Shown: positions 23,344-33,915, counted from the stretch's first letter. The stretch is 64,000 nucleotides of DNA from Microcaldota archaeon (GCA_021816895.1 JAKAWW010000001.1:429067-493066), one strand, 5' to 3'. Notes: generated by a model from the sequence alone, not told the origin. Numbers and translations: made by a program.

Positions 23344-25887
23344 TCACTCTTTTGCCTTCTCGTTTTCAAGCTCCTTAGTGGGGTCAACGCCGTCGCCGCC
23401 GTATATCGTCTCTATGAGCGAATTGTTTGCATCTTTTACCGCAAGGTTCTCATCTATGTAGAAATCCTGCATGGCATTGATGAGCCTTCTCTGCAGGTAT
23501 CCACTTTGCGTTATTGCTACGTATTTTACCACTGCAGAGTCCCTCGCTCCCATTGCGTGCATGAAAAGCTCATCAGGTTTCAGGCCTGAGAAGAATGACG
23601 AGGTTATAAAGCCTTTAACTTCTGGATTTTTGTCATTTTTCCTGAAGAACGGAAGCACTCTGCCAGAATAACCCCTTGTGGTCCTCCTGCCTCTCACTGC
23701 CTGCTGGCCGAGAAGCATAGATATCGCCACTAAGTAGAGCATGTTGCCCCTTGCGCCTATTGTAACCATGAGCTTTGCATTGTTGGTGTTGTCCAGGTGC
23801 TTGCTGAGCATGTTATCCGATAACGATCGTGCCTCTTCAAGCTGTGCCATGACCTCCAATTCGAGTGTCTCCTTCTTTGTATATCCTGGCAGCGGCTCTA
23901 TCTTGCCCTCCTTGTATTTCGAATAGAGGTCCAGCACCTTTGAGTTTACCCCTTTTATCATCTCATCTTTTGCCTTGTTAAACGCTTCATCCATGTAGTA
24001 ATCCTTAATGCTTATCGTTACTCCTGCTGTGTATGCAGCCCTGAGTGAGAGCTTTGCCATGTCAAACAGGAAATCCCTTGTGGCCCTAGGGCCATAATCT
24101 GAGAATATCTTCAATATAAGCTTGCCGTCGCCTTCGCCGACCTCATTCTTGCCAACACTGCCTTCAACAAGCCTGCCGTTCTTTATGACTACATGGCCCC
24201 TCTTGCTTTTGTTCTCGAAATCCAGGTCTTTCGGCAAGACTAGCGAGAATATGTCCCTGCCGCCGTAAAGGCCATTCTTGCTGGGCTTGGGCAGCTCGTA
24301 TATCCCTATCTCGCTTAGCATCAGGGTAGCCTCGTCCTTAGTGTAATAGCTGTCTTCTTTGGTCAAATGGTATAAGCCTGACAGCTCATCTTCTTCTACA
24401 AACATGACAGGCTTGCCATCTCTTGGAGATAGTATGAGATCCCTGGGCTGCATGAGGAACTTCGCCTCCGCTCTGGCCTCTATTGACTGCGGGACATGGA
24501 GGTTCATTTCGTCTCCATCATAGTCGGCGTTGTAAGGGTATGCTGCAGAAACGTGTATCCTTATGACTTTTCCTGGCAGCACTTTTATGTTGTGCGCCAT
24601 GATTGATATCCTGTGCAGCGTAGGCTGCCTGTTCATGAGCACTATGTCCCCATCTACGAGTTGCCTCTCGAGCACATAGCCAGGCTGTATCTCTTTGAGC
24701 AGCTCTTCTCTGTTGATGTCTGTGACCCTCTTTCTTATGCCTTCCTTTGTTATGACATTCAGCACTGTCGGATACTCGGTGCTTTCAAGGTATTTTTTCG
24801 CATCCTCGAAGTTCCATTGCGTGAGGTTAATAGGTATTGTAAGGCTTTCCGCTATCTTTCTTGGCACACCTACCTGGTCTACTGTGAGGTTGGGATCAGA
24901 TACTATTACTGTTCTTGCGGAGAAATTGACGCGCTTTCCGCTCAGGTTGTACCTAAGCCTGCCCTCCTTGCCCTTTAATCTTTGCACCAGCGTTTTAAGC
25001 GGCCTTGTGCTCCTGTGCCTTGCGACAGGAACCCCTGGGGTCTCGTTGTTGAAGTATGTAGTGACCTGGTACTGCAGAAGCTCCCACAGGTCGTCTATTA
25101 TGATTTGCGGGGCTCCGGCATCTATGTCCTGTTCAAGCCTCTGGTTTATGCGCATTATGTCGACAAGCTTGTGGGTGAGGTCATCTTCGCTGCGCTCTCC
25201 AGATTCAAGCGTTATCGATGGTCTTACATTCACGGGCGGCACCAGCAGCGCAGTCAGAACGAACCATTCCGGTCTTGTTATTGTAGGATCTATTCCAAGC
25301 AGCTTTAGATCGTCATTGCTTATCTTTGAAAGCCAGCTTAGTATTTCATCAGGCTTCAGCCTCTCTCCGTTCATGTAGAAGAATGTGGGCCTTTCGAGCT
25401 TTATCTTCGGCTGCTCGGCGCCGCAGTGGGGGCATTTCTTTATGTTCTTTATCCTCTTAAGCAGGTCCATGCTGTCATTCTCATGCTCGGCGCTAGCCTC
25501 GGGCAGCTCCTCTTCCTTGACTATGAGATCGCTTACGACAGGCTTGATTGCTGTTATCTGGTCATCGTTAAGCAGTATGCGGTTGCACTTATAGCATGTA
25601 GACTGCAATAGCAGGTATATAATCTTCGCGTATTCAGGGTGTATTACTGGCCTTACCAGGTCAATATGCCCGAAATGGCCCGGGCAGGTCTTTGCCCTGC
25701 CGCCGCATGTCTTGCACTTCAGGCCTGGATCTATAACTCCAAGCCTCTGGTCAACAAGGCCTCCATCAATAGGGTAGCCGTCTTCATTGTAAGTATCTGG
25801 TATCACGAGCTTTGCAACGCTAATGCGCTTTATCTCTTCAGGCGATATCACGCCAAACCTTATATGGTCTATAAATTCGGCCTGCAT
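23344..25887 (-). CDS. rpoA1: DNA-directed RNA polymerase subunit A'
   Basis: N-terminal part of the largest RNAP subunit (847 residues). An N-terminal zinc site ([17 protein letters not shown]), a second one (CYKCN...CPHCG) and the catalytic Mg motif [10 protein letters not shown] near residue 455 are visible. [10 protein letters not shown] and the bridge-helix region near GARGNMLYL follow. The start ATG 25887 follows GTGATT at 3-nt spacing; an in-frame GTG three codons upstream is part of that site. It is 5 nt downstream of rpoB1. The split from A'' occurs at the usual archaeal position. Confidence 0.97.
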   Translation of the reverse strand: MQAEFIDHIRFGVISPEEIKRISVAKLVIPDTYNEDGYPIDGGLVDQRLGVIDPGLKCKTCGGRAKTCPGHFGHIDLVRPVIHPEYAKIIYLLLQSTCYKCNRILLNDDQITAIKPVVSDLIVKEEELPEASAEHENDSMDLLKRIKNIKKCPHCGAEQPKIKLERPTFFYMNGERLKPDEILSWLSKISNDDLKLLGIDPTITRPEWFVLTALLVPPVNVRPSITLESGERSEDDLTHKLVDIMRINQRLEQDIDAGAPQIIIDDLWELLQYQVTTYFNNETPGVPVARHRSTRPLKTLVQRLKGKEGRLRYNLSGKRVNFSARTVIVSDPNLTVDQVGVPRKIAESLTIPINLTQWNFEDAKKYLESTEYPTVLNVITKEGIRKRVTDINREELLKEIQPGYVLERQLVDGDIVLMNRQPTLHRISIMAHNIKVLPGKVIRIHVSAAYPYNADYDGDEMNLHVPQSIEARAEAKFLMQPRDLILSPRDGKPVMFVEEDELSGLYHLTKEDSYYTKDEATLMLSEIGIYELPKPSKNGLYGGRDIFSLVLPKDLDFENKSKRGHVVIKNGRLVEGSVGKNEVGEGDGKLILKIFSDYGPRATRDFLFDMAKLSLRAAYTAGVTISIKDYYMDEAFNKAKDEMIKGVNSKVLDLYSKYKEGKIEPLPGYTKKETLELEVMAQLEEARSLSDNMLSKHLDNTNNAKLMVTIGARGNMLYLVAISMLLGQQAVRGRRTTRGYSGRVLPFFRKNDKNPEVKGFITSSFFSGLKPDELFMHAMGARDSAVVKYVAITQSGYLQRRLINAMQDFYIDENLAVKDANNSLIETIYGGDGVDPTKELENEKAKE

Positions 25888-25892
25888 TACAA

Positions 25893-27707
25893 TCACTCGC
25901 TCTTAAGCTTTATCTTCGGGTTTATGTGCAGCGACTTTATCTCGTCAAGCAACAGCTTGAACGCGTAGCTTATCTCTACCATCTCAAGGTCGTTGCTGCC
26001 GCAGCTAGGGCATACCGGCTTGTTTTTTATGTAGTCGTAGTAGCCAACGGCGCCGCAGTTCTTGCAGATCCATATGGGCGCCTTGTCGCTCTGCTCCAGC
26101 ATCCTGTCCTTGAGCAGAAGGCTCGCTCCGTGCCCTACCAGCGCGTCGCGTTCCATCTCTCCGAACCTAAGGCCTCCCTTCCTGGGCTTGCCCTCCGTTG
26201 GCTGGTGCGTCAGTATCTGCACCGGACCTCTGGCCCTCACCTGCAGCTTCAGGCTGACCATGTGCCACAATTTGTGGTAGTATACAACGCCGTTGAAGAT
26301 CTTTGCATTGAACTTCTTGCCTGTCCTGCCGTCATAAAACTCTTCATCGCCAAATTTGTCAAAACCGCTCTGCTCTAGTATCGCGCCGTACTGGTCTACG
26401 AGGCTTTTGCCTTCAGTTGAAAATGTTGTGCCGTCAGCATATTCTCCCTTGAGCGAGCAGGCTTTGCCCATAAGCATCTCGAGCATGTGGCCAAACGTGG
26501 TCCTGCTTGGCAAGCTGTGCGGGTTAAGCAGCATGTCCGGCACAATGCCGTCCTTCGTGAAAGGCATATCGGCTTGCGGCACTATGAGTGCCACTACTCC
26601 TTTCTGCGCATGCCTGCTTGCGAATTTGTCCCCGGCTTCGGGTATCTTCTCGCTCCTGACCCTTACCTTGACAATTCTTGTTGCTCCAGCTGTCTCGCTC
26701 TCCATGATGCTGTCTACAACGCCTTCTTCGCCTACCCTTACCATAATGGAGTTGTCCCTGTTTTTCTCCACCGCCACGCCGAAGCTTGTCTGCTCTTCCA
26801 GGAATCTCGGCGGAGAGATCTTGCCTATCACTACATCGCCGTCAACGATCGGCAGCTCTGGCTCTATTATGCCGTCTTCGCTAAGCTTTGCATAGGCATG
26901 CTCTCCCAAGTAACCTTCTGTAGTAGGCGGCGGCACCATAAACTTGTCCTGCTGGCCTCCTGGGTAGCGTCTTTCTTCGTCTGTATACGTCCTGAAGAAC
27001 TCGCTTCTTCCGAGGCCCCTGTCTACAGCGGCCCTGTTAAGGACTATGGCGTCTTTCATGTTGTAGCCGTAATAAGTAGAAAGTGCAACAACCATATTCT
27101 GGCCGGTTGCATGCTTCTCCATCTGCAATGCCCTGTATGCAACGCTGTTTATTATCGGCCTTTGCGGATAATAGAGCAGGAACGCCCTCGGGTCATATCT
27201 CTTCAAGAAGTTTATCGCGTATAGCCCTTGCGCCTGCTTCGTGAAGTTTGATATAAGGGAATGCTTTCCTACGGTATCGTATTCGTTCATCACGCTGAGG
27301 TTCATGGTAAGGCCCAATATGGAAACAGGGTCTATCTGCAGATGCGTGGTCTTCTGTGTTATTGCATCTTCCCTCACGGCTATTAGTGCATTCTCCTCCT
27401 CTTCGGCATCAAGGTATTCAATCACCCCGTGCCTTACAAGATAGTTGAAATCTATCTCCTTCTTTGCCAGCCTCTCCTTTATCTCTGGTGTAAACGTGCT
27501 TACTCCGTTTTCAACTACTATGTAAGGGCTTCTTACCCTGCCCCTGTCTGTGTTTACATATACCTCATTAAGCTTCTTGAAGTATGCTACGTTTACCTCT
27601 CCGCTTATCAAGCCTAGCCTGCGGTTGCGCCTTACCTCCTTGGCGAATTCCTCTCCTGATTTGGTATAGCCAATAAGCCTGCCATCAAGATAAATTCCAC
27701 TTTTCAC
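25893..27707 (-). CDS. rpoB1: DNA-directed RNA polymerase subunit B'
   Basis: C-terminal part of the second largest RNAP subunit, encoded separately as in methanogens and many other euryarchaea. Hallmarks are GQNMVVALSTYYGYNMKDAI, KFASRHAQKGVVA and PHSLPSRTTFGHMLEML, plus a C-terminal zinc ribbon (CKNCG...CPSCG). The start is placed at GTG 27707, 3 nt after GGTGAT. An ATG at 27722 that overlaps the rpoB2 stop is also in frame and would add five residues. The length of about 604 is typical for B'. Confidence 0.96.
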   Translation of the reverse strand: MKSGIYLDGRLIGYTKSGEEFAKEVRRNRRLGLISGEVNVAYFKKLNEVYVNTDRGRVRSPYIVVENGVSTFTPEIKERLAKKEIDFNYLVRHGVIEYLDAEEEENALIAVREDAITQKTTHLQIDPVSILGLTMNLSVMNEYDTVGKHSLISNFTKQAQGLYAINFLKRYDPRAFLLYYPQRPIINSVAYRALQMEKHATGQNMVVALSTYYGYNMKDAIVLNRAAVDRGLGRSEFFRTYTDEERRYPGGQQDKFMVPPPTTEGYLGEHAYAKLSEDGIIEPELPIVDGDVVIGKISPPRFLEEQTSFGVAVEKNRDNSIMVRVGEEGVVDSIMESETAGATRIVKVRVRSEKIPEAGDKFASRHAQKGVVALIVPQADMPFTKDGIVPDMLLNPHSLPSRTTFGHMLEMLMGKACSLKGEYADGTTFSTEGKSLVDQYGAILEQSGFDKFGDEEFYDGRTGKKFNAKIFNGVVYYHKLWHMVSLKLQVRARGPVQILTHQPTEGKPRKGGLRFGEMERDALVGHGASLLLKDRMLEQSDKAPIWICKNCGAVGYYDYIKNKPVCPSCGSNDLEMVEISYAFKLLLDEIKSLHINPKIKLKSE

Positions 27708-27718
27708 GTGATCACCAG

Positions 27719-29185
27719 TCATTGCAAGCCCTCGACAAGTTTTAGCTCATTAAGCTTTTCCAGCAGCATTTTGTCATCTGCGCCTACCGTTACCTTTGCC
27801 ATTAGCGCCAAATACCTTGTAAGCCCGACTTCTACCCCTTCTGGCGTCTCGCTCGGGCAGAGCTTGTTTACGTGCGTGCCATGCACATCCCTGGCCTTGA
27901 AGTGCGGATGCCTCTTTGCAAGCGGCGATTTAATCCTCCTAAGGTGCGAGAGCATGTTTGCCATGTTCACCCTTTCAAGCACCTGCGACACTCCGGTCTG
28001 GCCTGCTGGCCACGCTCCGGTGCCCATGGAATAAAGTATCTTCTCAGTTAGCGTATCCGGATTTATGTTGGTCCTGACTGCAAGCCTCCTGCCTCTTGCA
28101 GTAGTGCGCTCCACATGGTACTTTATATCCTTTACAAAGAACTTGAAGGCGTTGTTGAAAAGCTCTTCAAGCAGCTCGCCCGCAAGCTTTATCCTTTTAT
28201 TCATGTAATGGTCGCGGTCGTCCGCCTTTATGAACCCGAGCCCAACAAGCGTTGACCTTTCAGCCATCTTTAGAAGGAAGTACGCCTTGTCCTTCCTACT
28301 ATCTGGCGTGGTGCCTATGTGGGGCAGTATATAAGTGTCAAGCTGTGCCTCTGCGCGTTTCTTCTTGTACTCCTTGGCCTGGTTCGGCGCCGCTATCCTG
28401 CCTATCTCCATCAATGCGTCTGCAGTGCTCATCTCTTTTGCTGAGCTTACATCAATATTGAGCATAAGATCGTTTTTAACGTCGTTGCTATCGGTCGACT
28501 TCATTATGTCTTCGTTGCTCAGGCCCAGCGCCCTTAGGATGAGCAAGAAGTCTGTGCCCTTTGCCACTGTGGGGAACGAGATGTCATAGATGCCATACTC
28601 GTCTCTTGTTATGCTGCACCTCGCCCTGAAGCTCAGCGTCGTTGAAAACACCTTGCTTGTTGCTATGCCGTTCTCCTTCGTAGTTATAACGCGGTTTGGC
28701 GCGAGGTCCTCTATTCCTATGAGAACGCGTTCGGTGCCCTTTATTATGAAATACCCGCCGTAATCATAAGGATCCTCGCCCTCGCTAAGTAGCTGCTCCT
28801 TTGTCATATTTCTTGTATAACAGAGGTCGCTCCTTACCATCACAGGCAGCTCTCCAACGAAGGCTTCGCCCATTGCATCAGTTTTTTCTATCCCGCTTAT
28901 TATCGGCACGTACGTTATATACATGGGCGCAGAATAAGTGAGATTTCTTGCAAGTGCTTCGTTCGGCATTATCTTCTTCATGGAGCTATCTGGCTCTATA
29001 ACCCTTGGCTGTTCTAGCCTTATGCTGGTCAGCTTTATTGCAAAATTAGGTACATCAGGTTCAATGATGTTGTTGTTTTCGAGCACTTTCTGTATGCCCA
29101 TCCTGACAAACCTGTTGTAGCTCTCTATTTGCTGCTGAACCATAGACGTGCTGGTTAGATACGATTCAAGCAAATAATGGTCCAT
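27719..29185 (-). CDS. rpoB2: DNA-directed RNA polymerase subunit B''
   Basis: N-terminal part of the second largest RNAP subunit (488 residues). It shows SYNRFVRMGIQKVLE, LTYSAPMYITYVPI, the DYGGYFIIKGTERVLIGIED segment and NMLSHLRRIKSPL near the C terminus, followed by CPSETPEGVEVGL, the usual end of B''. GTGAT precedes ATG 29185 by 3 nt. The gene overlaps or abuts rpoB1 at its 3' end. The B''/B' split is a useful lineage marker: it excludes crenarchaea and Thermococcales, whose B subunit is fused. Confidence 0.97.
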   Translation of the reverse strand: MDHYLLESYLTSTSMVQQQIESYNRFVRMGIQKVLENNNIIEPDVPNFAIKLTSIRLEQPRVIEPDSSMKKIMPNEALARNLTYSAPMYITYVPIISGIEKTDAMGEAFVGELPVMVRSDLCYTRNMTKEQLLSEGEDPYDYGGYFIIKGTERVLIGIEDLAPNRVITTKENGIATSKVFSTTLSFRARCSITRDEYGIYDISFPTVAKGTDFLLILRALGLSNEDIMKSTDSNDVKNDLMLNIDVSSAKEMSTADALMEIGRIAAPNQAKEYKKKRAEAQLDTYILPHIGTTPDSRKDKAYFLLKMAERSTLVGLGFIKADDRDHYMNKRIKLAGELLEELFNNAFKFFVKDIKYHVERTTARGRRLAVRTNINPDTLTEKILYSMGTGAWPAGQTGVSQVLERVNMANMLSHLRRIKSPLAKRHPHFKARDVHGTHVNKLCPSETPEGVEVGLTRYLALMAKVTVGADDKMLLEKLNELKLVEGLQ

Positions 29186-29252
29186 TGTATCACTTAAGTG
29201 CTACACAACATGCATATTGCACTTTGTGCCTGATATGTATGCGCCAACGTTG

Positions 29253-29480
29253 TCAGCCTTTTACGACAAACCTGTAGTAGACATACTTGCCGGTGGGATC
29301 CGCCCTATATATTTTTATCAGGTCGCCAGCCTTGGCGCCTATCTTTTTTGACTGTGGATCGCTTTCTAGAATCTTTGGAAACTTGTCAAGCGTGGTGTTG
29401 AACTTTTTGGCGATGCTTTTAGCATCGCTTGCGCTAACTATTACATGTTTAGGTATAAGGTCCATAGGTGCAGAAACCAA
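29253..29480 (-). CDS. rpoH: DNA-directed RNA polymerase subunit H
   Basis: Small RNAP subunit, homolog of the C-terminal domain of eukaryotic Rpb5. The conserved opening DLIPKHVIVSASDAK is present, followed by KKFNTTLDKFPKILESDP and GAKAGDLIKIYR, ending YYRFVVKG. The start is placed at TTG 29480, 3 nt after GGTGAG; ATG 29465 is the alternative and would leave 70 residues. A TATA-like TTTAATTATTA lies about 40 nt upstream, so this promoter probably drives the whole rpoH-B2-B1-A1-A2-lsm run. Confidence 0.93.
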   Translation of the reverse strand: MVSAPMDLIPKHVIVSASDAKSIAKKFNTTLDKFPKILESDPQSKKIGAKAGDLIKIYRADPTGKYVYYRFVVKG

Positions 29481-29620
29481 TCGCTCACCAAAAAAGATAC
29501 CCACTAGCACTAACAGGGTCTAATAATTAAAGAGACAAAACAAATAAATACCTGATGTATTTTACATTGTAATTAACTCTAAGGTACAAACCACGCATAA
29601 AAAGGCAAAGAGATGATTTC

Positions 29621-30844
29621 ATGGGTAGTTTGATGATAGGCGAAGCGAAAAAGAGGGTAAGTGCCGAGATCGATTCGTACAGGGACGAGATGGTAGACGC
29701 AATGAAGAAGATGATTGCGGTAAAGGCTATATCGCCAGAGAGCGGTGGCCTCGGCGAAGCGCGGCGCGCCGACATGCTAAAGAAACTCCTTGATAGGATG
29801 GACAACAAGGTGAGCAGGTATGATTACAAAGACGATAGCGGCGCCACAAGGTCAAACCTTATCGTTACATACGGAAATGCTACAAGAACGATATGGATAC
29901 TAAGCCATATGGATACAGTTGCTGAAGGCGACAGGTCGCTATGGCACCATGACCCTTTTGACGCATATGAGAAAAGCGGCAGGCTTTATGGCAGGGGCAC
30001 GTCAGATAACGGCCAGGGTGTAATTTCGAGCATTTTTGCACTAAAGGCCCTTGAGCACACCAATGTGAGAACCAATTACAGGGTAGGCATAGCGCTGGTT
30101 GCTGACGAAGAGGTTGGGAGCAAATATGGGGTAAGGGCGTTGCTCAAGGAAGGGATATTCAAGCGCAATGACATGATAGTAGTGCCAGATTCAGGCAATA
30201 GCGATGGCACCGACATAGAGATAGCCGAAAAGGGCATACTGTGGCTAAAGTTTACCGTGAAGGGCAAGCAGGTGCACGCAAGCACCCCTGGCGAGGGCCT
30301 GAACGCCTATAGGGTTGCAACAAACCTGCTTGTGGAGCTTGATTCCATGCTTCACAAGAAGTATGACTACAAGGATCCTCTCTTCGAGCCCAATGTGTCT
30401 ACGTTTGAGATGACTAAGCACGAGAAAAATGTAGACAGCGTTAACATTGTTCCAGGAGTTGACACATTTTACATGGACTGCAGGGTGCTGCCAAAGTATA
30501 AGCTTGACCGCATAATAGCAGACATAAATAAGGTGACAAGAAAATATGAGAAAAAGGGCGCAAAGATACGCGTGCAGGTATATAACAGGGAAGATCCCGC
30601 AAAGCCTACTAGCAGCAGTTCCGAGATAGCAAGGATAATTGAGAAAGCGGTGCTTGCAGTTAAAGGAAAGAAAGGCAGATTTGTAGGCATAGGCGGAGGC
30701 ACAGTGGCAAAGTATTTCCGCGATCTTGGTATTCCTGCAGTAGTGTGGGCCACATTGCCTGATAACGCGCACCAGCCTAATGAATACCTTGTCATTGATG
30801 ACATGGTATCAGATGCAAAAGTATTTGCGATGCTTTTCCTTTAA
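29621..30844 (+). CDS. M20-family metallopeptidase (ArgE/DapE-like)
   Basis: 407-residue zinc hydrolase. The metal motifs are LSHMDTVAEGD (His and catalytic Asp), GRGTSDNGQGVIS (bridging Asp), DEEVGSKYG (general base Glu plus ligand) and a final DNAHQPNEYL with the C-terminal His. A dimerisation domain sits between. The family includes acetylornithine and succinyl-diaminopimelate deacylases and dipeptidases; no neighbour points to an amino acid pathway, so the substrate is open. A peptidase feeding on proteasome products is plausible. It diverges from rpoH. Confidence 0.9.
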   Translation: MGSLMIGEAKKRVSAEIDSYRDEMVDAMKKMIAVKAISPESGGLGEARRADMLKKLLDRMDNKVSRYDYKDDSGATRSNLIVTYGNATRTIWILSHMDTVAEGDRSLWHHDPFDAYEKSGRLYGRGTSDNGQGVISSIFALKALEHTNVRTNYRVGIALVADEEVGSKYGVRALLKEGIFKRNDMIVVPDSGNSDGTDIEIAEKGILWLKFTVKGKQVHASTPGEGLNAYRVATNLLVELDSMLHKKYDYKDPLFEPNVSTFEMTKHEKNVDSVNIVPGVDTFYMDCRVLPKYKLDRIIADINKVTRKYEKKGAKIRVQVYNREDPAKPTSSSSEIARIIEKAVLAVKGKKGRFVGIGGGTVAKYFRDLGIPAVVWATLPDNAHQPNEYLVIDDMVSDAKVFAMLFL

Positions 30845-30907
30845 TTGAAATATTGTAGCATTCTTGCTCAGGATCTGGTGCACCGATGCCTGCACTCCTA
30901 GCATGCA

Positions 30908-30922
30908 AATGTTTTTATATTT
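30908..30922 (+). promoter_or_regulatory. TATA-like box upstream of the small acidic ORF
   Basis: GTTTTTATATTTTA near 30909-30922 predicts a transcript starting about 30945. It would carry a roughly 50-nt leader containing a CCCTCGGGAGG-like hairpin before the ORF at 30998. Confidence 0.4.
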
Positions 30923-30997
30923 TATTGTTAAGAATAGAATAAGCCCTCGGGAGGCGGCAATTTCAGGCCTGTCCGAGTGTGGGATGCTGGTGATGCA

Positions 30998-31105
30998 ATG
31001 AACCCAATAGAAGCAAAGAAGGAAGACGACGACGAAGAGGAAGAAGATGACGAAGACTCAGAGGACGACGACGACATGGACGAAGATGACGACAGCGAAT
31101 ACTGA
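30998..31105 (+). CDS. 35-residue extremely acidic small protein (candidate)
   Basis: Reading frame MNPIEAKKE followed almost entirely by Asp and Glu, ending DDSEY. About two thirds of the residues are acidic. GGTGAT lies exactly 3 nt before the ATG, the spacing used by many real genes here, and a TATA-like box lies about 80 nt upstream. No fold is expected from such a sequence; acidic peptides of this kind can bind basic proteins such as histone or Alba, but that is speculation. The ORF could also be part of a longer non-coding leader. Confidence 0.5.
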   Translation: MNPIEAKKEDDDEEEEDDEDSEDDDDMDEDDDSEY

Positions 31106-31203
31106 GTAAGGAAGTGCGGTATTTATTTTTGTTTTGTACTATTCCTAACGTTTTTATTGCCACTGGTTTTATCTAAGGCGCACGTTGCAGTAATAATTAG
31201 AAA

Positions 31204-31323
31204 GATATATAAATATGAAAATAGCACGTATTAAAGGTGCACACGGTTTGCACGCTGCATATGGGCTTGTCGTTGGACTTTGTGTGCAATCCTGTGGTCT
31301 TTTACGTTATAGTGGTGTTATAG
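31204..31323 (+). promoter_or_regulatory. cdc48 promoter and long 5' leader
   Basis: GATATATAAATAT at 31204-31216 is a strong TATA box. With a start about 25 nt downstream, the cdc48 mRNA would have a leader near 85 nt, unusually long for this window. The leader contains GGTGCACAC and TTTGCACGC repeats and a GTGGTG site just before the ATG. Whether the leader is regulatory cannot be told. Confidence 0.5.
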
Positions 31324-33480
31324 ATGGCAGATGGGATAGAACTCACAGTTGCAGGCGCTCTTGTGCCTGATGATGGCAGGGGCATTGCTAGAATTGATTC
31401 TAAAGCACGCAAGATGCTGAATGTTATATCTGGAGACATAATAGAGATAAAGGGCAAGCGCAAGTCTACCGCTGCAATAGTCTGGCAGGCTCACCAGGAG
31501 GATGAAGGCCTCGACTTCATAAGGATAGACGGGTACATAAGGCAGAACATCGGTGTGGGTATAGGCGACAGGGTGTTTGTCACAAAAGCTGAAGTGAATC
31601 CTGCTGAAAAGGTAATAATAGCCCCTCCTGCAAACCAGCGCACGCCAATATCGCCTGATTTTTCGGAATACGCAAAAAACAGGCTTGAGGATAAGCCTCT
31701 CGTCAAAGGAGATGTTGTGCCGATTGCAATGTTCGGCTTTGCGTTCAATTTCGTGGTTGTGCAGGTAGTGCCCCACGGTGTGGTAAGAGTTACAAGGAAC
31801 ACAGAGGTTGTGGTTAAGACCGAGCCGGTATCTGATACAACGATAAAGATAGGCGAGGTGCACTACGAGGATATAGGCGGCATAAAAAATGAGATACAGA
31901 AGATACGCGAGATGGTAGAACTGCCTATAAGGTATCCTGAGCTTTTTGAGAGGCTTGGCATAGAGCCGCCAAAAGGCGTGCTGCTATATGGTGCTCCCGG
32001 AACGGGCAAGACGCTGCTTGCAAAGGCTGTGGCGAATGAAAGCGATGCCCACTTTATTGATATATCGGGACCTGAGCTGGTAAGCAAGTTCGTGGGCGAA
32101 AGCGAGGAAAGGCTGCGTGAGATATTCAACGAAGCGAAGGAAAAGGCACCTACAATAATATTCATGGATGAGATAGACGCCATAGCGCCAAAGAGAGAAG
32201 AGGCGACAAATGAAGTCGAAAGGAGAATGGTGTCGCAACTTCTTACCCTCATGGATGGCATAACATCAAGGGGGCAGGTAATAGTTATAGGCGCTACTAA
32301 CAGGCCTAATGCCATAGACCCGGCGCTCAGAAGGCCGGGTAGGTTCGATAGGGAGATAGAAATAGGCGTGCCTGACAGGAATGCAAGAAAGGAGATACTC
32401 CAGATACACACGAAAAACATGCCTCTTTCTAAAGATGTTGATTTGGATGAATTGGCAAACCTTACCCATGGGTATACTGGGGCCGACATCGCTGCATTGT
32501 GCAGGGAATCCGCAATGGCAGAATTGAGGCACCTACTACCTACAATAATAAACAAGAAGAGCATACCAAACGAGGTGCTCGCAAACCTCAATGTTACAAG
32601 GGCGGACTTCCTTGAGGCGCTTGCGTTGATACAGCCGAGCGCGTTGCGCGAGGTTTTTGTAGAGAGACCGAACGTGCATTGGAATGATGTTGGAGGCCTA
32701 GATAATGTAAAGGCGCAGCTTAAGGAGGCAGTCGAATTACCAGTCAAAAACCCTGAAGCATTCGAGAAGATAGGTATAAGACCTGTAAAAGGCATACTGC
32801 TTGTCGGTGCTCCCGGAACGGGCAAGACGCTGCTTGCAAAGGCCGTGGCGACTGAGCGCGAATCTAATTTCATATCCATAAAAGGGCCTGAATTGCTCAG
32901 CAAGTATGTCGGAGAAAGCGAAAAGGCGGTGCGCGAGGTCTTCAGGAAGGCAAAGCAGGCTGCACCGTGCATAATATTCGTCGACGAAATTGATGCTATC
33001 GCTTCAACGCGCGGCTCTGAAGAAGGCGACTCTTTAGTTACAGAGCGCGTGGTCGACACGCTGCTTACCGAGTTTGACGGTCTAAGCGAGTTGAAGAATG
33101 TCGTTGTGCTTGCGGCCACCAACAGGCCTGACATGGTCGATCCGGCATTGCTCAGGCCAGGAAGGTTTGACAAGATAATAGAGATACCGCTGCCTGACGA
33201 AAAAGCGCGCTACGAAATATTCAAAGTGCACACAAAGAAGATGCCGCTAGACAAGGATGTTAAGCTCGAAGAGCTTGCAAAGGACACCGACAACTATACC
33301 GGTGCAGAAATAGAGAACATAGTCCGCGAAGCCGGAATGAGCGCCATAAGGGCCAGCAGGGACAAGGTAAACAAGCACGATTTTGACTACGCAATGCAGG
33401 AAGTAAGACCGGCAATACCAAAAGAACTTGCAGAGCGCATAAAGCGCTTCAAAGAAGAACCTGAAAACATGTACAGATGA
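31324..33480 (+). CDS. cdc48: Cdc48/VAT AAA+ ATPase
   Basis: 718-residue double-AAA unfoldase, the archaeal homolog of p97, which feeds substrates to the proteasome. An N domain (residues 1 to about 185) is followed by D1 and D2. Each has Walker A GAPGTGKT (near residues 224 and 496), a Walker B ending DEIDAI, and an arginine-finger RPGRFD motif. The Walker A DNA of D1 and D2 is identical over 38 nt, including silent sites. The protein ends ENMYR, close to the hydrophobic-Tyr-X type C terminus associated with proteasome docking. eS6 and aIF2-gamma follow closely. Confidence 0.97.
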   Translation: MADGIELTVAGALVPDDGRGIARIDSKARKMLNVISGDIIEIKGKRKSTAAIVWQAHQEDEGLDFIRIDGYIRQNIGVGIGDRVFVTKAEVNPAEKVIIAPPANQRTPISPDFSEYAKNRLEDKPLVKGDVVPIAMFGFAFNFVVVQVVPHGVVRVTRNTEVVVKTEPVSDTTIKIGEVHYEDIGGIKNEIQKIREMVELPIRYPELFERLGIEPPKGVLLYGAPGTGKTLLAKAVANESDAHFIDISGPELVSKFVGESEERLREIFNEAKEKAPTIIFMDEIDAIAPKREEATNEVERRMVSQLLTLMDGITSRGQVIVIGATNRPNAIDPALRRPGRFDREIEIGVPDRNARKEILQIHTKNMPLSKDVDLDELANLTHGYTGADIAALCRESAMAELRHLLPTIINKKSIPNEVLANLNVTRADFLEALALIQPSALREVFVERPNVHWNDVGGLDNVKAQLKEAVELPVKNPEAFEKIGIRPVKGILLVGAPGTGKTLLAKAVATERESNFISIKGPELLSKYVGESEKAVREVFRKAKQAAPCIIFVDEIDAIASTRGSEEGDSLVTERVVDTLLTEFDGLSELKNVVVLAATNRPDMVDPALLRPGRFDKIIEIPLPDEKARYEIFKVHTKKMPLDKDVKLEELAKDTDNYTGAEIENIVREAGMSAIRASRDKVNKHDFDYAMQEVRPAIPKELAERIKRFKEEPENMYR

Positions 33481-33510
33481 ACAAATTGATATTAAATGGA
33501 AAGTGATGAT

Positions 33511-33903
33511 ATGAAAATAGTATACTCTGATCCGAAAAGCGGGCGAAGCACCCAGATAGAGGTAGCGGAAGAAAAAGCTATCATGCTGTCAAACTTCAAG
33601 ATAGGAGACACATTTGATGGCTCCCTATTAGATATGAACGGCTACAAGTTTAAGATTACTGGCGGCAGCGATACAAGCGGCTTCCCTATGAACAAAGGCA
33701 TACAGGGCTCGGGCAAGATAAGGACACTGGAGTATGTGTCGGGCAGCGGCCGCAACAAGGGCGAATACAGGCGTACTACCTCAAGAGGCAATACAATCGT
33801 CACCGGCATGGCGCAGGTGAACATGGTAATAGTTGAATATGGCGAAAAACCTGTAGATGAGCTCTTCCCCAAAAAAGCGGAGGCCAATGAGAGCAAGCAG
33901 TGA
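33511..33903 (+). CDS. rps6e: Ribosomal protein eS6
   Basis: 130-residue archaeal S6e of the small ribosomal subunit. Family features are the opening KIVYSDPKSGRSTQIEV, then GDTFDGSLLDMNGYKFKITGGSDTSGFPM and the late RRTTSRGNTIVTGMAQVNM. ATG 33511 is chosen because GTGATG directly precedes it; an in-frame ATG five codons earlier is less well placed. Archaeal eS6 lacks the phosphorylated C-terminal tail of eukaryotes, and this one has only a short acidic/basic end. aIF2-gamma follows 12 nt downstream, a common archaeal arrangement. Confidence 0.95.
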   Translation: MKIVYSDPKSGRSTQIEVAEEKAIMLSNFKIGDTFDGSLLDMNGYKFKITGGSDTSGFPMNKGIQGSGKIRTLEYVSGSGRNKGEYRRTTSRGNTIVTGMAQVNMVIVEYGEKPVDELFPKKAEANESKQ

Positions 33904-33915
33904 GGCGAACCCAAA

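Noticed and set aside
30930..31000. Possible C/D-box guide RNA because of GTGATGCA and CTGA elements
   Set aside because: The boxes are too far apart and unpaired, and the GGTGAT is better explained as the ribosome-binding site of the acidic ORF.
31863..33173. Long minus-strand ORF (436 aa) opposite cdc48
   Set aside because: Ser/Leu/Phe-rich shadow frame caused by codon bias of the real gene.
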